From contig JABYQU010000018.1 of assembly GCA_022264855.1 (NCBI GenBank), positions 310,001 through 374,000 on the forward strand: a stretch of DNA of 64,000 nucleotides. The letters run 5' to 3'. This document shows positions 57,605-64,000 of the stretch, in pieces. The DNA is from Lenzites betulinus (taxonomy: Eukaryota > Basidiomycota > Agaricomycetes > Polyporales > Polyporaceae). Position numbers and translations under genes: made by a program. The notes beneath the pieces were generated by a model. It was not told the origin of the DNA. It saw only the letters and a list, made by a program, of their open reading frames with translations, and ran no database searches. How positions within the stretch are numbered: the first letter of the stretch is position 1; each line of letters starts with the position of its first letter.

Positions 57605-60600
57605 GATAGCACCAATCGCTAAATTCCACCACTCGGAAGGTGTAGACGCAGAGCACGAGGATACGAGCAGTCAAGAGTGTAAAGAACGACGGGAACGATG
57701 TACAGTGGCACGGCAAGCGAGAAGAAACTGTCGATAAAGAGAGATATCCGACCTTTTCACAACGTCTTATGTACGCTCCTCCTTCACCGCCTATACACGA
57801 CGTCGCAGTATCATCGATGGCGTTATGCGCTTGTTATGCTTCACAGGGCAGCGCGACTGCTTGTGCGGTGGGGTGGCGGACTAGGACTCGACTGCGATGG
57901 TGTGGCAGGCAGTGAGTTCAATTGATGTCAAGTGACAGATCGAGCGCCCCCACTCATCGGGCAATGCTTGAGTGTAGCACTGCTTGTGTCTCCGGACTAT
58001 TGAGGAAGTTGTTGTGCGAGAACGGATTCGACATGTCTTTCATGTTCCGAGCGGTTATCTTGGACATGTGAGAAGTCAGAACGCACAACGGTATTGACGG
58101 AAGCTCGAATAACATACCTTAGGCCTAGATACATGCCCGCCGACACTTGAGAACTGAATGGAATTATACACAAGGGCACAAGGAGGCGACTCAAGTTGAA
58201 CACGCCGCTACACGGCGACCACCGGGGATTCACAGCAACAAGATGCGAGCTGACAACACAGGTGTCGACTCTGTGCAGCGGCACTAGGTCCTACCGCAGC
58301 GTCAACGGATCGCTCCAATGATCCGTCACGGAGCGCCGACTCGCAGCCAGAGACGACATTCGTCTGCCATGACAGGACGTCGTGGTGTACCACGTTGGAC
58401 GCTCGATATCTGGATACCAGAGTCCTCAAGCTGGAGGCTGGAGGCGCCCCCATGGACCATGACGGAGTCCCAGACGCGCGTCTTTAAATCCTGTCTGATG
58501 ATCTGCACGACGACGGAGCTCGCTGGGATCCATCGAAGCACCCACCTGAAGACAGAATCCAGATATCATGCATCGTACGCGCACGACGCGCATCTTCCCG
58601 CGGTCCCCGCCAGGACAGGCTTGGGACAGCGCCGAGACTGGACCACTGTCGACCGCCTGGAACGCAGCCTGATTCATGTCCAGAAGCCCAGTTAGAGAAT
58701 TGAGCCTGTCTCTGGCCCGGAATCAGGAATCCAGCGGTAAACCTTTTACTACCCCGCTCTGGACCAGAACCTTGGCCAATTGCGCGTGGTGCATGCATGA
58801 GCGAACCCCGAACGACGACGCCTGCCTTTTCGAGCGGAACAACACGCTGGCGACGCGATCAGGTGACTTATACAGCACCTCTCCGCAGCGCGCCGCGTGG
58901 CTCCTACTCAAGCGCAGTAGGGGCGCAGTCCTGGTCGTCCACGCAAGAGGCACGACACAGCTCAAGCTCAAGCTCGTCTGAATCTGATGGGCTGAAATCC
59001 ACATTGTCCAGGTCCTGCGCACCCGGTGGTCGGTGCATCGCTACAATTGAATAATCATATTAAGCACTACCCAGGAGCTCAAAGTGCCTGTCCAATGTCC
59101 TCTCGCCGAGGCCTCCTCGGGGCCCGCCGCAATGTCTTGTCGATGCATAGCTTACGAAGTCCATTCTCCAGCCGTCTCGCCTCTCCGCATAAGTACGCAT
59201 TTGTCGGAAACGCTGCTCACCGGGGATCAAACATACGCTCCAGAGTCCAGAGCCGGCCCTCCAAGCTTCAAACTTCGGCACGAACACTGAATTGTGGAGC
59301 GAGCAGCAGAGACCAAAGCGGCTGCACCGCCCGCGCCGGCGTAAGAGCGTCCGACGCACGTCAGCGCACGCGCAGCGGCAGCGACTCGCGCTTGCCTCCT
59401 CGTCCGACTCCTCGTCCGACGGCAACTTCTAGCGGTCGGGGGGCGGGCTGCGGTGCCCTCTGCGCAGTCGCCCCCCACAGCCAGCCTCCAGGGGTCATAA
59501 GCACCGTAACTTATCGCCATAGCACCGTCGTCACAGTGCGTGCGTGCTTTTCGGGGGTTAAACCCGGTGCCTCCACGTCGCCCGCCTCCGGAGTCCGCGG
59601 GCCCGGCCCCAGGCCTGAATATTCGCGAATATTGGCGACGGCGGGTGCGCGGACGTTTGAGATGAGGCGGGTGACCTCCGGCGCTGCCTGCCTTGCCCGT
59701 GCGAGGCGGCGGCGGTGCGCGACAAGCTCAAGGGTCAACAACGTCGTACATTGTCGGCGGTCGCTATAGTTGGAACCCGCGCAGACGCCGTGCTATTCTG
59801 GTACTCTCGTCCGAGGCGCGCCGCGCTGCACGTACGCTCCGCCGGCAGTGCGTAATTTCTGGGCTCCCACTTCCGGAATCGCCGTTGCTGGGGAGACCCG
59901 GGCGACAGGAATTCGAACCCGATATTGGCGCTGCGCGCGCCGTTTGTCACCTGATGATATACGATATGCCGCTCCGCCGTCGACTGAGCGAGAGAGACAA
60001 AGCAATGAGCAACGGTTGAGCCAGCCAGGGCCAGTCGAGCGTCGCGGGGGCGGCGCTGCGCGGCTGATGTGGCTTGTGCACGCGGAGGTGGTGCAGATCA
60101 CGGCCGCGTTCCTCGCTGTCCCTCTTCGCGCGCCACGCGCGGCGCGTCGCGTCGCGCTCTGACCCTTGTCCGGATGCACTGCGGGTCCCGTTTTGCGAGC
60201 GACTCACCACTGACACTGACCAGTGACAGATCAGCCGGCTCGGGTAGGGTGGGCGGAGGTGGGGAAGGTGGAAGCGCGGGCAGTGCTGGGGAGTGTGGCC
60301 GCGCGAAGAGTCGCGAAGACGGGGAAGCGCGGCGGGGAAGGCTGAGGACGCGGCACGCGCTGGGCCAGGCCGCGGCGTCACGGTGTGTGGGAGGCGAGCG
60401 GGGCGTGCTTTGCGTGCGGAGGAGGACGCGGAGAACGCGGTGGGATGCAATGAGTGCGTGCGATCAAAAAGGGCCGCGGTGGGAAGAGGCCGGACCACGT
60501 TCCCCAGCTGCTCGACGCCCGACGACGGTGTTTTGCCATCTGTCAGCGTTTCGACGCCGAGGACTGATCCCATGCCGCACTCGCGCCTGTCGCGTGCGTC

Positions 60601-61226
60601 GGCCACCGCGGCCAGCGGCGAAGTGAGCTGGGGCAGCAGCGCGAGGTGCAGGATGTCTCAGGCAGGGAGTATGGGGGCGACGAGGGAGGGCCCCAGAGAT
60701 GATAAATTGTTTTCCGGAGGTGTTGAGTAACGTTGGGGCTCAAATAAAGTTGGCAGGCGCGCCGGACGTCTCTTCGGCCTCGGCCGACACCGTCGCAACT
60801 TTCTTTTCTCCTTCGCCCGCAGGCCGCAGTAGTCCCATTCTTGTCCCGACTGTCCTGCTGGGTGCGTCGTATTTTCGCCCCCATGCCGCCGCAGCCCTCG
60901 CAGCCTCGTCGAAGCGGCCGAGGGGAGGACGCAGCGGGTCGGGCGTGGGCTGGGCCGGACGGGGGGCGGGCGGAGGCGGGAGGGTGACGGAGGGAGTGAC
61001 GGCATCGGCGGGCGTTCCTGACTCATCGCCGCCTCCGCCCACAATTTCGATTCGATTCCGATTCGGTTTTGGCAACCGCGCTCTCTCCTCCGTCTGACTT
61101 ATATTACTCCCTCCCCCCATGCACGCCCCCTCCACCCCCCCTCTGCCCTCTCCCATCTCTCTCCTGCGCACTCGCACTCGCCCCCGCCCGCGCTGATCCT
61201 CGCCCGCTGCTGCTCTGCACCACACC
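57605..61226. other. Large intergenic region, no gene supported
   Basis: About 3.6 kb. The first 1.5 kb repeats the upstream blocks of MARVEL copy 1. From 59.3 kb on it is GC-rich; long overlapping frames on both strands (for example 59947-60606 minus) have the composition of GC-rich non-coding sequence. A pyrimidine-rich leader (about 61110-61190) precedes the next gene. Confidence 0.45.
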
Positions 61227-62056
61227 ATGGCCGTCTCGTCCAGCCTCCACTCGAACATGATCCAGTTCCCCTGCCTGCCCTCCGTCCAGGAGGCGTGGAA
61301 CGTGTCCGCCGACGAGCACCACTACCTCCCCGCGCGCCCCCACACCTCGCGCGACGGCCGCCGCCTCAAGCAGAGCAAGTCCACCGAGAGCCTCGACCAG
61401 CGCAAGGACCGCGTCGAGTTCCTCCGCCGGAGAGAGTGGACGCGCAGAGTCGCGTCCGCCGGCGACCTGCAGCACACCCCCACCGTGAGTCCCGCATTAA
61501 TCCCATACCCCACCCCACGCATTCCCTTCCGCGCGCGCGTCCGAGCCGCGCGGACGCTTCTCTCGTGACGTGCCTTGCTGACTGCGCGCCTGTCCCCTAG
61601 AAACGTGCCCGCACCTACTCCTGGGAGGACATCATCGCCGCCGCAGACGCCGCAGCGAGCTCCTGGGATTTCACCAGCCCCGCGTCCGTGCGCCGCCCCG
61701 ACACCATCGACGAGCTCGACGAGTCCGACGACGAGCCGTACGTCATCTATACCGCCACCCCGCGCCCGCACGCGCCGTCCGCGTATACCCCCGCGCCCCT
61801 CCCCATACCCGGCGCCTCCGTGCTCTACTCCACCTCTGGCTCCGGCTCCTCCTCGCCCTATTCCGATTCGTCCCCCTCGCCCTCGCCCTCGCACGCGTCG
61901 CCAGCGTACCCCGTGCGCGACCTGTCCCCGCTGGGGCACGCGGGCCTCGGCGGCGCAAACCCGTACTTTGCGCGCAGAGGCCTGCGCGGGCCGCACTCCC
62001 GGCACTCGTCGCTCTCATCGATATCGGAGGAAGACGAGGGGCTCGCGCGGTTCTGA
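61227..62056 (+). CDS. Conserved-type small protein, Ser/Pro-rich, unknown
   Basis: Two exons (61227-61484 and 61601-62056) with GTGAGT..CCCTAG splice ends join in frame to 237 residues. The N-terminal half is charged with a basic patch (RKDRVEFLRRREWTRR) and is followed by ARTYSWEDIIAAADAAASSW, a helix-like motif. The rest is Ser/Pro/Tyr-rich and disordered-looking, ending HSSLSSISEEDEGLARF. No signal peptide or TM segment. No family recognised; the compact motifs look conserved, and the pyrimidine-rich leader and clean intron support a real gene. Confidence 0.65.
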
Positions 62057-64000
62057 TGCCGCCGGCTGACTCCCGCGGGCTCTGACGCTGCTGTGTTCGG
62101 GTCCGGGTCCGGGGTGCTGTCTGTCGCTCGCCCTCACCCCCTGTCTGCGTCTGTGCATTGCGCGTTGTGCATTATGGATTTCGAATTCTCCGATCTCGAA
62201 TGCGAATCCCGGTCCCGGAGCGGCGAGCGCCTGTCCGGATCCATCCCCTCGAGTGCGCAATGCTCGCGACTCACGAACGGACCCTGCCCGCACGCACGAC
62301 GTAAGCCCACACTATGCCCACACTATGCCCACGCTGCAGCGACGAGCCAGCCCGAGCGCGCGGACCCGGGTCGCACGGGCGTGAGTGCCCGCGCCGCGCC
62401 CTAGGCACGCACCCGCCTCGTGCCCCTTTCGCCCTCTCTCGCCCTCTCGCCCTCTTGCACTGTCAGCCTGCCAGCCACCCCTCGTCAGCCTCCCCACCGT
62501 TTAACGGGAGAACTGGAAGAGAACCCCAGGAGCGCCCCCGATCCCGACGATAATGCACATTGCGCGATGCAGATGTTGTACATACCCCCCTCCCCTCCCC
62601 TCCCTACCGGGCTGTTGCTCTGAGTCAGTAGTATTTACCCCCCTCGCCGCCGTGCGCGAATGTCCTATATGTTCATCCTCATCCCCCCTCCCCTGTCTCT
62701 GTCTCCCCCCATCTCATCCCCATCCCTCAATCCCCCAATCCTCCATCCCAACTCGCTCTTGCCCTCCGCCGGCGGCGCCGGCTGTACAGTAGCAGTACGA
62801 CCCGGGTACTCGTAGCCGCGCAGACGGACCAAAAACGCGCCCTCGTGGCGCTTAATGTGTAGAAGTAGACATCGTAGTTTAGTGGGGGTGTGCTGGGCCG
62901 CTGTTGTGAGGTGGAAGGCGGATAATATGAGTATGCTTGCTATGACATGCTGTCTTTTGCTCAACCCTCACGCGAGCTTTGCGTGAGTATGTTAAAATTG
63001 AATATCGCACTTCGAATGGTGAGCGACTCGCGAGGTTTGTCGACGCCGAGGGGATCGCGCGCAGCCTCGCCGAACTCGCAACCTCGCGACGTGCAGCGCT
63101 GCGCCGCGCGCGTTGCCGTCTGTCCGGTGCTAACCTCCGATTCCGTCAATCGCAATCGCGCAACTCTGAGTTTCTGACTTCCTGGCGCTGTCATCGGCGG
63201 TGGGCCGTTGGCACTGACAGTGCCCTGCGCAGTTACTAGTTAGGAATTACAGTCGGCCGCCAGACGGAGGCGCCGTGCGAAATCCTGGTCCAGTCCCGGG
63301 GGAGACTAGCGCGTCATGGGTACTGCGCGCGCGGTACCGGTCGCGGTAAATCAGGGTGTCTTCCGTTCATGCATGGAAAGCCCTGGAGAGTCGGTCGAGC
63401 ATGCCGGCGGTATCTACCGCGGCCTGGACTCTGGACTCTCGAGGCTCTCTGAGATGATGAATCTGAGCGGGGCAAGAGGGGGCAAGTGCGCGCCACCATC
63501 TTGGTCTGCGGTGCCGCGGCCGGGGTGCGTCGACGTTCAAATCGTCGCCCCAAATCATGAATGATACCTCGCTCGAGTTCGAACGTGCGCGTGCCATGGA
63601 TCTGGTGCGGTCTGGACTCTGGAGCGGTCGGGGGGGGTGGGGGGTCGACGGTGTGTGCCGTGGCCCATGCATATGGGGGCTGACGCTGCGGCGTGCGCGA
63701 GGCGTCGGATACGCAGTGCAGCCAAGTCAAGTTAAGTTGAAGTTGCGCTTGGACGCGCGGGGATTTGCATGCTTCCCGAGGGAGCCCGACCATCGAGTCG
63801 AAGTTGACTGCCAGTGCGCATGGGACTCGCGAGATTCGGCACTCACTACGTAGATCTTGGGCCACGAGTTGGGGTGGCCTGGGACGGACACCCAAGTATT
63901 GTCAAGCCTCTTCAAGCTCGGACAGACTCGGACGGCTTCGAGCACGAGATACACCCAGTGACTCCGACAGCGTACGTCGCGGTCGCGCGCGCGAGGACTC
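62057..64000. other. No gene supported to window end
   Basis: 3' flank of the previous gene, then GC-rich sequence. Frames such as 63314-63895 (minus) lack splice structure and coding character. A gene could begin past the edge. Confidence 0.4.

Noticed and set aside
59890..59930. tRNA B-box-like GGTTCGAATTCC on the minus strand
   Set aside because: The flanking bases do not form a T stem or acceptor stem, and no A box lies at the right distance.
59947..60606. 219-codon minus-strand frame
   Set aside because: Composition is that of a GC-rich non-coding region, with equally long frames on the other strand and no splice signals.
63314..63895. 193-codon minus-strand frame near the window end
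   Set aside because: No domain, no splice context, and overlapping frames of similar length on the other strand.

Overview
The window comes from a filamentous basidiomycete, most likely an Agaricomycete; a wood-decay group such as Polyporales is a guess. Genes are split by many 45-75 nt GT..AG introns with CTRAC-like branch sites. The gene set includes GMC oxidoreductases, an alcohol-oxidase-type enzyme, a CRIB/STE20 kinase, UTP10, SET2, RPA49 and basidiomycete-type four-helix membrane proteins.

Layout. 1-1277: 3' end of a fungal transcription-factor-like gene. 2399-2959 plus 17262-17281: a small secreted protein gene interrupted by a 14.2 kb non-LTR retrotransposon (2973-17204, minus strand) bounded by a 15-bp target-site duplication and ending in a poly(A) tract. 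The element has an intact 1715-residue endonuclease / reverse transcriptase / RNase H ORF and two upstream gag-like modules, each with a CCHC knuckle. 17612-20309: alcohol oxidase (minus, 15 exons, one of 11 nt). 21457-25091: CRIB-domain STE20/PAK-like kinase. 25620-33330: UTP10 (29 exons). 33909-34696: TIR element with 8-bp TSD. 35525-38219: second GMC oxidoreductase (16 exons). 38580-39704: F-box/LRR protein (minus). 40158-43688: SET2 (minus), divergent from RPA49 (44032-45677). 45.7-51.3 kb: gene-poor, with one small candidate gene and a chain of introns around exons without convincing coding. 51368-52452: four-TM membrane protein. 52880-53875: TA-flanked TIR element. 53987-55059 and 56525-57604: tandemly duplicated MARVEL-like genes with related upstream blocks. 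61227-62056: small Ser/Pro-rich protein. 62.06-64 kb: nothing supported.

The housekeeping genes (UTP10, SET2, RPA49) are intact, and two of them serve ribosome production (UTP10 in pre-rRNA processing, RPA49 in Pol I transcription). The accessory material is the retrotransposon, the TIR elements and the duplicated membrane-protein genes. The most unusual observation is in the retrotransposon: three of the four frame changes in its gag region fall on the same heptamer, C CCC CCG, in the same phase, each leading by -1 into the next open frame. This suggests either programmed frameshifting or recurrent one-base losses. Exon models for the main genes were checked for frame continuity by hand; no database search was possible.
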